A stretch of DNA of 52,587 nucleotides from Rhodoferax sp. OV413 (lineage in GTDB: Bacteria; Pseudomonadota; Gammaproteobacteria; Pseudomonadales; Pseudohongiellaceae). Of this stretch, positions 1 to 8,408 are shown piece by piece. The stretch is taken from positions 1 to 52,587 of the forward strand of contig CALQJO020000015.1 of assembly GCA_943330915.2 (NCBI GenBank). The letters are read 5' to 3'. Position numbers and translations under genes: made by a program. The notes beneath the pieces are model-generated. The model worked only from the letters and a program-made list of their open reading frames with translations, did no database searches and was not told the origin of the DNA. How positions within the stretch are numbered: position 1 is the stretch's first letter; each line of letters begins with the position of its first letter.

Positions 1-10
1 AACATCCGGA

Positions 11-91
11 GGCCTGCGGCGGGGCGATCTGCGTCGAGGAACAATCAGAGGCGCAGCCTCGTTCCGAGACCCAGTCGCCCTGGTGCAGGCC
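11..91 (+). repeat. Structured intergenic element, copy A
   Basis: Most diverged copy of the hairpin element described at 8156-8238. The outer arms GGCCTGC (11-17) and GCAGGCC (85-91) pair; a second helix GGAAC/GTTCC encloses the unpaired AATCA block, and the tip is GAGGC-GCA-GCCTC. The 5' internal-loop block reads GTCGA instead of AGAGCGA, and the 3' block GAGACC instead of GAGGAA. It lies 50 bases beyond the stop codon of the acylase gene, so again at a gene 3' end. A further GC-rich inverted repeat, CCGGGG (90-95) with CCCCGG (111-116), follows. Any partner copy would lie left of the window. Confidence 0.75.
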
Positions 92-140
92 GGGGAACTC
101 CGGCACTGCACCCCGGGGCAGCCAATGTGCAAATAAAAAA

Positions 141-2474
141 CTACTCACCCGGGTGATAACGCCGCTGCTCCCGCGCGTTGACATCCTCAGGATAAAACGC
201 CACCGACTTGAACTCCCTGTCCACATAACGCTGCGCCTGATCATCAAAATGCGGCGACGCCGGGTCACTGTTTTGCCCACCCGCCAGAATCGAAATAGCC
301 TCAACTCGCTCCCCGAACTCAACCACCGCAACAAAACTGTTACCCGAGTTGCCATAAATGCGGTTTGTCCCCGGAAATGCCCGCGCCCCGAATGACGCCA
401 ATGCACCCCAGCGCGACGATGCCATACCCACCGGCAGACTGGGCGCATTGTCACTGTAAGGATGATTGATATCGCCGGTGATACGCTGGAAGCGATTTAC
501 CTCACCCCAGGGTGTATTCCAGGTGCCAAAACTGGCTGTGAGTTCCGCCAGTGTTTCACGGAACACACGCAGCTTGTCGACCGCGGAAGCATCCGTGCCC
601 AACCAGTTGATCTGCTCCAGTTGCGTCATGCCCGCGGGTGTTTCAATCTCCTGCGCTGCATTCATGCCGTAAAAATGTGCCAGTGTCATGGCAACAGAAT
701 CAACGCTGACATCAAAATTCCAGGAACGCAGCGTTTCTATTGGCTGCTCCAGATCCGGCCAGTCCGTTTCCAGTTCATCCCACGCGCTGACCAGACCGGG
801 AATCATCTGCTCAAAACCCTTCAGCGTCGGATCATAGGCCAGATCCAGCAGGCTGTTGATATCCAGCCCCGAGGTGGCTGACAACAGTTCAACGGAGTTG
901 AGTTGACGGAAATTTTCCGGATCCGGCGCCATATACGGAGGATAGTTGGCAGGATCGGGGCTGAACTCGCCAGAGACGGTATACGGTGTTGCATTGCTGT
1001 TCTGAATCCAGCCATTGGGCGGATTGACCACCATCACGGTTTCTGCAACCTCATGCACACCTTGCCAGTCGGTCGCGGGATTGCTGCCATCTACCGGCTG
1101 GGAATAATCAAACTGCGCGTCGCGTCGCGGCATAAAATTGCCGTGGAAATACGCGATGTTACCCTCTGCATCTGCAAACACCGTGTTGTTGGATGAGTTG
1201 GTGCGGGTGTCCATCATGGCCAGGAATTCATCGTAGTTGGCCGTTTTCATCCGTTGATAAGACTGGCTCAGTGCGTCAACCGGATTCCAGTTGATGCGCG
1301 TGACTACCCACTGGTCATCCAGCATGTGGGTGATCGGGCCCTGATGTGTGCGGTAAATCGGAAAGCTGCGCTCGGCGAACTGGTTGTCACCGGTGCTGTA
1401 ACGCAGTGTCACTTCTGAGGTTTCTACCGGCCTTAGCTCATCACCATAGCGGTATTTGAGTTCGCCGTTGTCGTTGACAACCTGATGAACAAATTCGTCC
1501 ATGAAGTCGGCGAAGGTGCTGGTATGCATCCAGCCGGTGGTTTCGTTAAATCCCTGGTAGATAAAGAACTGTCCCCAGGTGGCCGCGCCGTAAGCATTCA
1601 GGCCTTCTTCGCTGACCAGGTGATATTCACCACGGAAAAAGAAACTGGTATGCGGATTGATCAGCAGCAACGCGTTGCCACTGGCGCTCATGTCGCCGTT
1701 GATGGCAATGCCGTTAGAGCCGGCGGGTTCGTCAAAAATGCTGTCGGCCAACGGGGTTGGTGGCAGTTGCGCGATGGTCGCGTGCTGATCCGGTTGGTTG
1801 GCTGAGGCCAACGGTAATGCTGCAACGCGGGCGGCGGCGTCTGAGTACAGCGCCTCGATACCGCGTGTTGAGATGGCTTCAATGTCTCCACCAATCGAGC
1901 CTTCGAAGAAGTAAAAAGGCATCCAGTTCTCAAAACGTGTCAGCAGCTTGGGTTGTACTTGCGGGTTAGAAGCCAGATAAAAATTCAGCCCGTCAGCAAA
2001 CGCGTCGCACAGGGCCTGCAACCAGTCCGGCGCTGCGGCATACGCTGCTTTGGCTTCGTCTTCGCTCATGTACAGGCGCGCGCGCAGGTCGCTGTACAGT
2101 GCACCTTCACCCTCAACTTCGGCGAGTCGGCCAATGGCCCAAGTGTAGTTGCGTTCGATACGCGGGAAATCATCTTCGGCCTGTGCGTACAGGAATCCAA
2201 ACACGGCATCCGCATCGGTTTGCGCGTAAATATGCGCAACGCCGAAGTCATCTCGCACAATCTCCACGCGTTGCGCGATGGCGTTGAGCCGTTGAGTTTC
2301 GGCACTGAACTGTTGATCTGCGACGGTGTTGTCTGCCACTGGCGGTTCCAAAGGCGATTCCGCAGGCGAGCAGGCGATGAGCGTGAACATGGCGACTGGC
2401 AGAATAACCGCCTGTCGCATACCCAGACGGATGGATTTTTTGAGTGAGCAGTTCGTAGAGGCGAAAAAATTCAT
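141..2474 (-). CDS. Penicillin-acylase family Ntn hydrolase, lipoprotein
   Basis: Amidase of the penicillin G acylase / acyl-homoserine-lactone acylase family (PF01804), which cleaves the amide bond of N-acyl compounds outside the cytoplasm. The 777-residue precursor has a hydrophobic signal ending in a lipobox (LIAC, Cys35), an alpha-chain region (about 70-230) with the family stretch RDDFGVAHIYA, and the nucleophile Ser253 in AGSNGIAIN, where autocatalytic cleavage would start the beta chain. The downstream NPHTSFFF block also fits. The ATG overlaps the stop of the upstream permease gene (TGATG), which argues for this start and for translational coupling; Met19 is an alternative that gives a cleaner signal peptide. 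The substrate (beta-lactam, AHL, acyl-amino acid) cannot be read from sequence. Coupling to an amino-acid permease suggests acyl-amino-acid or amide scavenging (inference). Confidence 0.88.
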   Translation of the reverse strand: MNFFASTNCSLKKSIRLGMRQAVILPVAMFTLIACSPAESPLEPPVADNTVADQQFSAETQRLNAIAQRVEIVRDDFGVAHIYAQTDADAVFGFLYAQAEDDFPRIERNYTWAIGRLAEVEGEGALYSDLRARLYMSEDEAKAAYAAAPDWLQALCDAFADGLNFYLASNPQVQPKLLTRFENWMPFYFFEGSIGGDIEAISTRGIEALYSDAAARVAALPLASANQPDQHATIAQLPPTPLADSIFDEPAGSNGIAINGDMSASGNALLLINPHTSFFFRGEYHLVSEEGLNAYGAATWGQFFIYQGFNETTGWMHTSTFADFMDEFVHQVVNDNGELKYRYGDELRPVETSEVTLRYSTGDNQFAERSFPIYRTHQGPITHMLDDQWVVTRINWNPVDALSQSYQRMKTANYDEFLAMMDTRTNSSNNTVFADAEGNIAYFHGNFMPRRDAQFDYSQPVDGSNPATDWQGVHEVAETVMVVNPPNGWIQNSNATPYTVSGEFSPDPANYPPYMAPDPENFRQLNSVELLSATSGLDINSLLDLAYDPTLKGFEQMIPGLVSAWDELETDWPDLEQPIETLRSWNFDVSVDSVAMTLAHFYGMNAAQEIETPAGMTQLEQINWLGTDASAVDKLRVFRETLAELTASFGTWNTPWGEVNRFQRITGDINHPYSDNAPSLPVGMASSRWGALASFGARAFPGTNRIYGNSGNSFVAVVEFGERVEAISILAGGQNSDPASPHFDDQAQRYVDREFKSVAFYPEDVNAREQRRYHPGE

Positions 2475-3811
2475 CAGGATTCCCCGTGAGCCGATAATTT
2501 CTCAGTCGCGTACCACGCGATAAAACCGAGCACAATAATGGCCAGTGCAATGCCGGCTTCCTGAGGTCTGTTGATAACAATAAAACTGAGTGTCCAGATA
2601 ACAATGCTGCTGTAAACAAGTGGTGGCAGCGGATACAACCAGGTGCGGTAGCCGTTGTCGTCGGCCTTGTTCTTGATGTCCGCACCTTTTTTGTAACGCA
2701 GCACAAACACACCCAGCACGGTGGCCAATGAACTGAGTCCGAGAATAAAACCCGAGAAAACCAGAATGGATTCAAAGGTTGATGTCAGAATAAAAATCAA
2801 GGTGAGGATGCCCTGGGTATACACCGCAGTTTGTGGAACGCCACCTTTGTTATGAACTGACAAGCGGCGGAACAGACGGAAGTCTTCTCCCATCACCTGT
2901 AAGACCCGTGGGCCCGCCATCAGCATCGCTGACACCGTTGAAATCAAGAGCAGGGATAACACCCCACCCATCATCAGAGCGCCAGTTTCGCCAAAGGTTT
3001 CCTGGGCGACGATCACCCCGATCTCCAGTTGGCCCTCCAGTAACTCCATAGGCACGGCGTACAGAAAGGTGGCATTGAGGGCCAGGTACAACAGCATGAC
3101 CACCGATGTCCCTGCTATCAACACAATCGGCACTGAACGGCCCGGGTTGTCGATTTCACCGGTGATGTAAGTGGCTGCGTTCCAGCCGGTGTAGGCGTAA
3201 TTCACATAGATCAGTGATACCGCAAAGGCGCTGCTGGTCAGCAAAGCACCATCACCGGCGACCGGCAGCAGATTGACCGTTTGAGGTACATCAACGGACA
3301 GGCCAACCAGCAGAACAAATCCCAGAATCAATCCGATTTTAATCAGAGTGAACCAGTTCTGTAATCCGCCGCTGGCCTTGTGACTGCGGCCGTGCACCAC
3401 GGTCACGATGGTGACCAGCAACAGGGCAGTGAGTACACGGTTGATCTCGACCGTATTCACCAGCGCCGAGTCCAGATACGCTGCAAAGGTCATGGCGGCC
3501 AGCGCTGTGGGCGCCGCAAAACCGACTGTCAGCGACACCCAGCCCGAGACAAATCCTACCGATGGGTGATAAAGCTGGCTGAGGAAATTGTATTCGCCAC
3601 CGGAGCGCGGCAGGCGGCTGGCCAGTTCAGCATAGGTCAGCGCGCCACACAGCGCGGCGATGCCGCCCACCAGCCACAGCATCAACAGCACAAAACTGGA
3701 TTTGATATCGATGATCTGAAAACCGATGCTGGTGAAAACGCCGGTTCCTACCATGTTGGCGATCACCACAGCAATTGCTGTGATGGGCGTGTAAGAGCCG
3801 GCTTTGTGCAT
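2474..3811 (-). CDS. APC-superfamily amino-acid permease
   Basis: Inner-membrane amino acid/polyamine transporter of the APC superfamily, 445 residues with about 12 hydrophobic segments. TM1 carries the substrate-loop signature of the family (ANMVGTGVFTS, about residues 18-28), and LPRSGGEYNFL (about 67-77) is the usual TM2-TM3 stretch. It overlaps the acylase start by an ATGA-type junction and follows the GNAT gene by 30 bases, so the three minus-strand genes look like one operon. Substrate is unknown; import of amino acids freed by the acylase is a reasonable inference only. Confidence 0.9.
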   Translation of the reverse strand: MHKAGSYTPITAIAVVIANMVGTGVFTSIGFQIIDIKSSFVLLMLWLVGGIAALCGALTYAELASRLPRSGGEYNFLSQLYHPSVGFVSGWVSLTVGFAAPTALAAMTFAAYLDSALVNTVEINRVLTALLLVTIVTVVHGRSHKASGGLQNWFTLIKIGLILGFVLLVGLSVDVPQTVNLLPVAGDGALLTSSAFAVSLIYVNYAYTGWNAATYITGEIDNPGRSVPIVLIAGTSVVMLLYLALNATFLYAVPMELLEGQLEIGVIVAQETFGETGALMMGGVLSLLLISTVSAMLMAGPRVLQVMGEDFRLFRRLSVHNKGGVPQTAVYTQGILTLIFILTSTFESILVFSGFILGLSSLATVLGVFVLRYKKGADIKNKADDNGYRTWLYPLPPLVYSSIVIWTLSFIVINRPQEAGIALAIIVLGFIAWYATEKLSAHGES

Positions 3812-3841
3812 AAAAAATGTCCGATAAGAAGGTCGTTAAAA

Positions 3842-4396
3842 TCAATCGTCAGACGGCGCTTCGTCCTGGATCAGTAGTTCATAACACTCGATGGCCTCCA
3901 TGCTGGTGCCGTCGCGCCACACAATGCTGTCTTTTCCGATCTTGCGCAGTCCGGCATTTCGCAGCACTGCCCCTGATGCTGGGTTGCGCTTGAGGTGTCT
4001 GGCATAAAAGCGGGTAATGCCCAGCTCCGCAATACCAAACCCGATCAGCGCTTCAACCGCCTCGGTGCAATAACCTTCGCCCTGAAAGGGGATGCCTATC
4101 CAGTAGCCGATTTCAGCTGCGTGCTGCTCGCGATTAAACAAGCCAACAGCACCGATGATGTCGTCTTTTTTGCGCAAGGTCACGGCAAAGGTGACGGCGC
4201 TGCCTTGCTGCCAGGCCAATGCCTGGTCGCTGATCCAATGCTCTGCTGCACCATCGGGATAAGGATGCGGGATGGTGCGAGTCATTTCTGCCACGTCGCG
4301 CTCACCTGCCAGTGTCTGAACACGCTTGGCATCGTCCGCCCGGTAAGCACGCAGGCGCAGGCGCTCGGTTGCCAGCGTGGGTTGTTCGTTGATCAT
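3842..4396 (-). CDS. GNAT acetyltransferase, RimJ/RimL type
   Basis: Predicted cytoplasmic acetyl-CoA-dependent N-acetyltransferase, 184 residues. It opens with the RimJ/RimL-like TERLRLRAYRADDA block; the acetyl-CoA binding region is EIGYWIGIPFQGEGYCTEAV (Q/R-x-x-G-x-G type loop), followed by GITRFYARHLKRNPASGAVL, the usual C-terminal part that ends the fold. First gene of the probable operon GNAT - permease - acylase. Target (ribosomal protein N terminus, small amine or antibiotic) is not determined. Confidence 0.88.
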   Translation of the reverse strand: MINEQPTLATERLRLRAYRADDAKRVQTLAGERDVAEMTRTIPHPYPDGAAEHWISDQALAWQQGSAVTFAVTLRKKDDIIGAVGLFNREQHAAEIGYWIGIPFQGEGYCTEAVEALIGFGIAELGITRFYARHLKRNPASGAVLRNAGLRKIGKDSIVWRDGTSMEAIECYELLIQDEAPSDD

Positions 4397-4461
4397 GTGT
4401 CATGGACTCCTGCCGGACATTGTGTTGAGTCGTAGCTTACATTAATTGGCAATGGGTTTGA

Positions 4462-4478
4462 TGGGGACGGAGAGATCA
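4462..4478 (+). repeat. GGGGACGGAGAGATCA repeat, half site 1
   Basis: The 16-base string GGGGACGGAGAGATCA preceded by T, in the 179-base gap between the GNAT start and the end of the GAP-like gene. The same string occurs at 16905 (as a full palindrome) and 18196. Here it is a single arm followed by a T-rich stretch. The gap also holds a short inverted repeat GTTGCT/AGCAAC (4550-4572) just past the downstream gene's stop; no T tract follows it on the minus strand. Confidence 0.8.
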
Positions 4479-4575
4479 TTTTTTGTACAGATTTAAACCC
4501 GTATTTTTCCACGTAACGAGGCGGATGGCGGAGCCAATATCCGGACGCTGTTGCTCACTTCGTCGCAGCAACGGT

Positions 4576-5307
4576 TCACGCAAACCACACAACCCACAGT
4601 TTGGTGATGGCATCGCCTGCGATCAGAAACCCCGCGATGCCCAGCATCCAACCCAGTGCTGATTCAGCGTTGCGGGTGATCCACTGATCAACGCTGAGTA
4701 ACATCGGTCTGATGCGCTCTCCCACAATCATTCGCATGATAAATAGCACGATGGCGGGCAAAATCATCAGCAGGCAGTAGGACAGCAGCAGAGCAAAAAC
4801 CAGATGCCACGGGAGTTGAACTGAAGCAATCAAAGCGATGGCGCCCAGATACGGCAACATGAATGCAACTTCCGCCAAGGCAGCAAACAGCGCCAGACCC
4901 ATCAGGAAACGCGCGGATGATTGAGCATCTGCCGCTTTTTGTTTCCAGCGCTCCACGCGAGAGGATGCGCCGGGTTTGCTGCCGTCAAATCGAAAACTGA
5001 TCACAAACAATCCGATGCCGATAGCCAGTTGCGCGATCAACACCATTAACGAGGTTATTGACGTTGTCGGCTGCGCTTCACTGGTCTGCGCAGGACTTTC
5101 TGTGCCAGCAAGCATGTCCGCGCCCAGCATGATTGCGAGGCCCATCAACAGATAAAAACCTGCAATCGTCAGCAGGTAGATCATTATGCTGGATGCACGC
5201 AATTCGCGGTGGTCCATCAACAACCAGATCGGTATCAGCAGCGTGCCAATGCTGGTGCTGTCTATCAGCGCGAGTCCCATCAAGCTGATCAATAACTCAA
5301 TCGTCAT
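4576..5307 (-). CDS. GAP/LysE-like integral membrane protein
   Basis: 243-residue membrane protein with about six hydrophobic segments in two halves separated by a polar loop (about 95-125: GSKPGASSRVERWKQKAAD). The N terminus, ISLMGLALIDSTSIGTLLIP, resembles the opening helix of the GAP (Sap, PF11139) / LysE-related exporters, with a small polar motif in TM1. Function of such proteins outside actinobacteria is unknown; small-molecule export is the usual guess. It ends 22 bases upstream of nothing coding on its strand and starts 22 bases after the beta-lactamase stop, so it may be co-transcribed behind the class D enzyme. Confidence 0.6.
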   Translation of the reverse strand: MTIELLISLMGLALIDSTSIGTLLIPIWLLMDHRELRASSIMIYLLTIAGFYLLMGLAIMLGADMLAGTESPAQTSEAQPTTSITSLMVLIAQLAIGIGLFVISFRFDGSKPGASSRVERWKQKAADAQSSARFLMGLALFAALAEVAFMLPYLGAIALIASVQLPWHLVFALLLSYCLLMILPAIVLFIMRMIVGERIRPMLLSVDQWITRNAESALGWMLGIAGFLIAGDAITKLWVVWFA

Positions 5308-5329
5308 GCGTGTGTCCTCTCAGGTACTT

Positions 5330-6142
5330 TTAAGGCGCAGGCAGAATATTCAGCTGCGACAGAATTTCCCTTGTTATTTCAAGACGTTTGGGTACAAACG
5401 TCTCGTCAGGGTTCTGCGCTAGCAGCAGCGTTGCAAAAAAATACACCTGATCGCCTTTTTCAACCCAGCCAACTGCCCAGCCGGTGTTCTCAAGGTCTCC
5501 CACCACTGCCAGGCCAGTTTTTGCGCGCAGTTGGTAGCTGTCGGTTTCTTCCATCAAGGCGATATCTTTGACAGTACGGATCACTTCAGGACGAAACGGC
5601 AGCTCGCTGTTGTACAGACGGACCATAAACTCGATCTGCTGTCGCGGGGTGATACGCAGATCGCCGCTGAGCCAGAATGTTTCCAGCCCGCCATCCATGT
5701 TCATATTGCCGTAGGATGCTTCGCGCAGCAGCACACCCATGCGCCCGGAGCCGATTTCCCGCACCAGGTGCTGATAATGCGCCGCTGAGGAAACCCTGAA
5801 CGCATCTCTCAGGCTCAAGTCGGTGTTGGTTTCTGTGCGACTGCGTGTCACCCCATCCCAGGGGATGATTTCATCTGCGGAATGAATCACCCGCGTCTCC
5901 AGTGCCACCAAGGAACTGAACAGCTTGAAGGTAGATGCCGGCAGTGCTGGCGTGTCCACCCACTCAGCATGCCCGGCCATCCAGCGCTGATTGTTCAGAT
6001 CGTAAATCAGTGTGGTCCCCTTAAACCCGCTCGCATCCAGCACTGCCCGAGCGGCGGGGAGTTCCTCAACAACCGGCTGTGCGTGGGCCAGTGTCACCGC
6101 AGACAGATAAACAATAACGGCCAAACAAACACGACGTAGCAT
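5330..6142 (-). CDS. Class D (OXA-type) beta-lactamase
   Basis: Periplasmic serine beta-lactamase of class D, or a close penicillin-recognising relative. The start at 6142 is chosen because AGGAG sits 7 bases before that ATG and the product then begins with a signal peptide (MLRRVCLAVIVYLSAVTLAHA) and has the usual OXA length, 270 residues. With this start the catalytic motif falls at S70-T-F-K73, Y-G-N at 144-146, FWLSGDLRITP with Trp157, and K-T-G at 208-210. The S-x-V motif is changed to S118-S-A. Family knowledge: Ser70 is acylated and a carboxylated Lys73 deacylates. Flanked by chromosomal housekeeping-like genes with similar composition and no mobile-element signs, so it looks intrinsic rather than acquired. 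Spectrum cannot be predicted from motifs. Confidence 0.9.
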   Translation of the reverse strand: MLRRVCLAVIVYLSAVTLAHAQPVVEELPAARAVLDASGFKGTTLIYDLNNQRWMAGHAEWVDTPALPASTFKLFSSLVALETRVIHSADEIIPWDGVTRSRTETNTDLSLRDAFRVSSAAHYQHLVREIGSGRMGVLLREASYGNMNMDGGLETFWLSGDLRITPRQQIEFMVRLYNSELPFRPEVIRTVKDIALMEETDSYQLRAKTGLAVVGDLENTGWAVGWVEKGDQVYFFATLLLAQNPDETFVPKRLEITREILSQLNILPAP

Positions 6143-6198
6143 CAGAAATCTCCTGTTATTCATGCCTGAAAGTTCAGGCGACCCTGTAACCACGTTGA

Positions 6199-7986
6199 TC
6201 AAAGCGTTGAGGCAATATACGCATCCACCGCCCGCTCTAGTACCGGCAACGGCACAACACCCAATCCCAACACGACATTATGGAACTGTGCAATTTCAAA
6301 CTTGTCCCCCAGCGCCGCGCGCGCTTTCTCCCGCAATTCAGTAATGCGCAGTTGCCCCACCATGTACGAGGTGGCCTGACCCGGCATCACCACATAACGC
6401 TCGATCTCACTGGCCTCGATACCAAAATCAATGGCCTGCTCACGAGTCCAGCCTTTGGCGTGCAGACCCGTATCTACGACCAGACGACGCGCGCGGAACA
6501 GGGCCGAATCCAACTGACCGAGTAAACCTTCAATGTCACCGTCATACCAACCGTACTCATTGGCCAGTTGTTCAGCATACAAGGCCCAGCCCTCGCTGCT
6601 GGCGGCACTGCCACCAAAGGCGCGAGTCTGCATAAATTTAGGCAGATTGGGGTCTTCGCCCACCAGTGCAATCTGGAAGTGATGACCCGGAACGGTTTCG
6701 TGATAGACCAGCGAGCGCAAGGCAAAATTGGTCAGACGACTGGGGCGCAGTGGCATCTGAAATATACCGGGCCGCGAACCGTCCAGCGGTGGCGCGGTGT
6801 ACGAAGCGGCTGCGTTATCCCAGCGGAAACGGGGGTATGGCTGCGCGATCACCTCCGCTTTGGGCATGCGATCGAACAGACCGCCGACCGATCGCTCCAG
6901 GGCATCGGCGATCATGATGTCAATATCCCGCATGATCTGCGCGCGGCCTTCGTCATCGTTTGAATAGGCAAGCCGTTCACGTAAGGTCGCCACCCGCTCC
7001 TGAATGCTACCATCGTTCAGTCCCAGCTGACGCAGCAGGCCGTCCATGGTTTCTTCGATGCGCGCCACTTCGCGCAGTCCAATCTCATGAATCTGGTCGG
7101 CGGTGTAATCTGTGGTGGTGTAACGACGCAATTGGTAGGCGTAAATGTCCGCCCCATTCGGGAAACGCCATAAACCGGCATCAGACGTTGCGCGTGTCTG
7201 TTGACTCTGCAAAGCATCCACGGCGGCCTGCCAGGCGGGGTAAACTTCCTGCTCAACAACCATTGCCGCGCGCGCGGCAAACTCAGATCGCTGCGCATCT
7301 GTAACATCCGCCAGCTCAGCTGTTTTGCTGATCAAGGTGGTGGTCAATGGATTGTCCTCAGCGGGCCCGCTGATAAAACGACTCAGTTGCTCAAGTGTGG
7401 CCGACAGGATAAAGGACGGCGGAATGATGCCGCGCTCGGCCAACTGCCGCGACTGCAGCAGCGCCTCGTTCATGCGCTCGTCGACCAGCTGCAGTCGCAC
7501 GAGATAACTTTCCATGTCAGCCAGCGAACGCAGTGGATGCACAACCGTCAGTTGATTGATCAGATTGACGTTGGCGCCACTCATCTGTTGCAGAGGAAAG
7601 TCGTAATCTTCAAATGCTTCACCTTCAACAATCATCTGCAATTGCCACTGCATCACTTCAGCGGAAATGCGCAGAGCGTCCGGCAAACTGCTCAGGTCGT
7701 ACTGAGCCAGTTGCTCCAGCCCGCGGCGTGCCTGCTCCAGCTGCGCTTGTCTCTGCTCAGGACCCAGCGGCGTCAACTGTTGCTCCAGCAAGCGCTGCTC
7801 TTCACCGCTGAAGTACCCGGTACTGATGGCCAGATTGGGATTGGCGCGTACCCACTCGGCGGTGAATGTCTCAAAAAATTCTTCAATTGGTTGAGGCTGA
7901 GCGTGTGCCAGCGATACTGTCAGCGGCAGGGCGCACAGATAACGGGCAACCGATTGTAAAGAAAGGGATCGTAACGATTTGTTCAT
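6199..7986 (-). CDS. DUF885 family secreted metallopeptidase-like protein
   Basis: 595 residues when started at the ATG at 7986, which has GGAG six bases upstream and gives a signal peptide ending SLAHA. DUF885 proteins (PF05960) are zinc-peptidase-like; the signature H-E-T-V-P-G-H-H lies at residues 429-436 (YHETVPGHHFQIAL), with a C-terminal helical region containing SSEGWALYAEQLANEYG, where a further ligand Glu is expected. Role: probable periplasmic peptidase or carboxypeptidase-like enzyme, substrate unknown. It precedes the beta-lactamase by 56 bases on the same strand. A second, shorter DUF885-like protein lies at 46246-47535. Confidence 0.85.
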   Translation of the reverse strand: MNKSLRSLSLQSVARYLCALPLTVSLAHAQPQPIEEFFETFTAEWVRANPNLAISTGYFSGEEQRLLEQQLTPLGPEQRQAQLEQARRGLEQLAQYDLSSLPDALRISAEVMQWQLQMIVEGEAFEDYDFPLQQMSGANVNLINQLTVVHPLRSLADMESYLVRLQLVDERMNEALLQSRQLAERGIIPPSFILSATLEQLSRFISGPAEDNPLTTTLISKTAELADVTDAQRSEFAARAAMVVEQEVYPAWQAAVDALQSQQTRATSDAGLWRFPNGADIYAYQLRRYTTTDYTADQIHEIGLREVARIEETMDGLLRQLGLNDGSIQERVATLRERLAYSNDDEGRAQIMRDIDIMIADALERSVGGLFDRMPKAEVIAQPYPRFRWDNAAASYTAPPLDGSRPGIFQMPLRPSRLTNFALRSLVYHETVPGHHFQIALVGEDPNLPKFMQTRAFGGSAASSEGWALYAEQLANEYGWYDGDIEGLLGQLDSALFRARRLVVDTGLHAKGWTREQAIDFGIEASEIERYVVMPGQATSYMVGQLRITELREKARAALGDKFEIAQFHNVVLGLGVVPLPVLERAVDAYIASTL

Positions 7987-8155
7987 GCAAAACTCCGTGA
8001 TGTTGCGGTTATCAGAACCAGGCGACATCATAATCCTTTGCCAGAACTTTGTTGAGAAAAGCTTGGATCTTGCTGAAAAAATGATGGCAATTCAGAGGGG
8101 TACGCAATCAGTCAAACGCAGCGCAGTAAAGGAAGCACCTGGTTTAGAAGTCGGG

Positions 8156-8238
8156 CGCATCACGGAGAGCGGGAGGAGAGCGAAGGACAATCAGACGCGA
8201 AGCGTCGTCCTGAGGAACCTCCCGCTCTCCGTGATGCG
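8156..8238 (+). repeat. Structured intergenic element, copy B1
   Basis: Best-formed copy. Perfectly complementary 21-base arms (8156-8176 and 8218-8238; up to about 27 pairs if G-T/G-U pairs are allowed) enclose a core: unpaired AGAGCGA, helix AGGAC/GTCCT, unpaired AATCA on the 5' side only, terminal helix GACGC/GCGTC closed by a GAA triloop, then unpaired GAGGAA. It lies between the DUF1501 stop and the DUF885 start, both minus strand. The inverted partner B2 is 73 bases away. Confidence 0.9.
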
Positions 8239-8311
8239 TCTGACCTACAGTCAAAGCACTGTTTGATGCACTGCGTTTTGAAGTCAGGCACATCACTGGC
8301 TACGGTAACGT

Positions 8312-8390
8312 CAGAGCAGAAGGCGGGAGCTTCCTCGCAACGACGCTACGCGTCTGATTGTTGCTCGCTCTCCTCTCGCCTCCTGCTCTG
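8312..8390 (-). repeat. Structured intergenic element, copy B2
   Basis: Same element in opposite orientation to B1. Read on the minus strand: 18-base outer arms (8373-8390 with 8312-8329, two mismatches), AGAGCGA, helix GCAAC/GTTGC, AATCA, terminal helix GACGC-GTA-GCGTC, GAGGAA. The middle helix differs from B1 at two positions on each side and still pairs fully. It ends 18 bases from the DUF1501 stop codon. The 421-base gap 7988-8408 holds only this pair of elements. Confidence 0.9.
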
Positions 8391-8408
8391 CCTTTATGAC
8401 AATTGCCA

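Noticed and set aside
5330-6202. Acquired resistance island around the beta-lactamase.
   Set aside because: No integron, IS, transposase or composition shift is visible; neighbours are ordinary chromosomal genes.
8156-8390. CRISPR array made of the repeated hairpins.
   Set aside because: Only two copies per locus, in opposite orientation, with unique arms and no regular spacers or cas genes.
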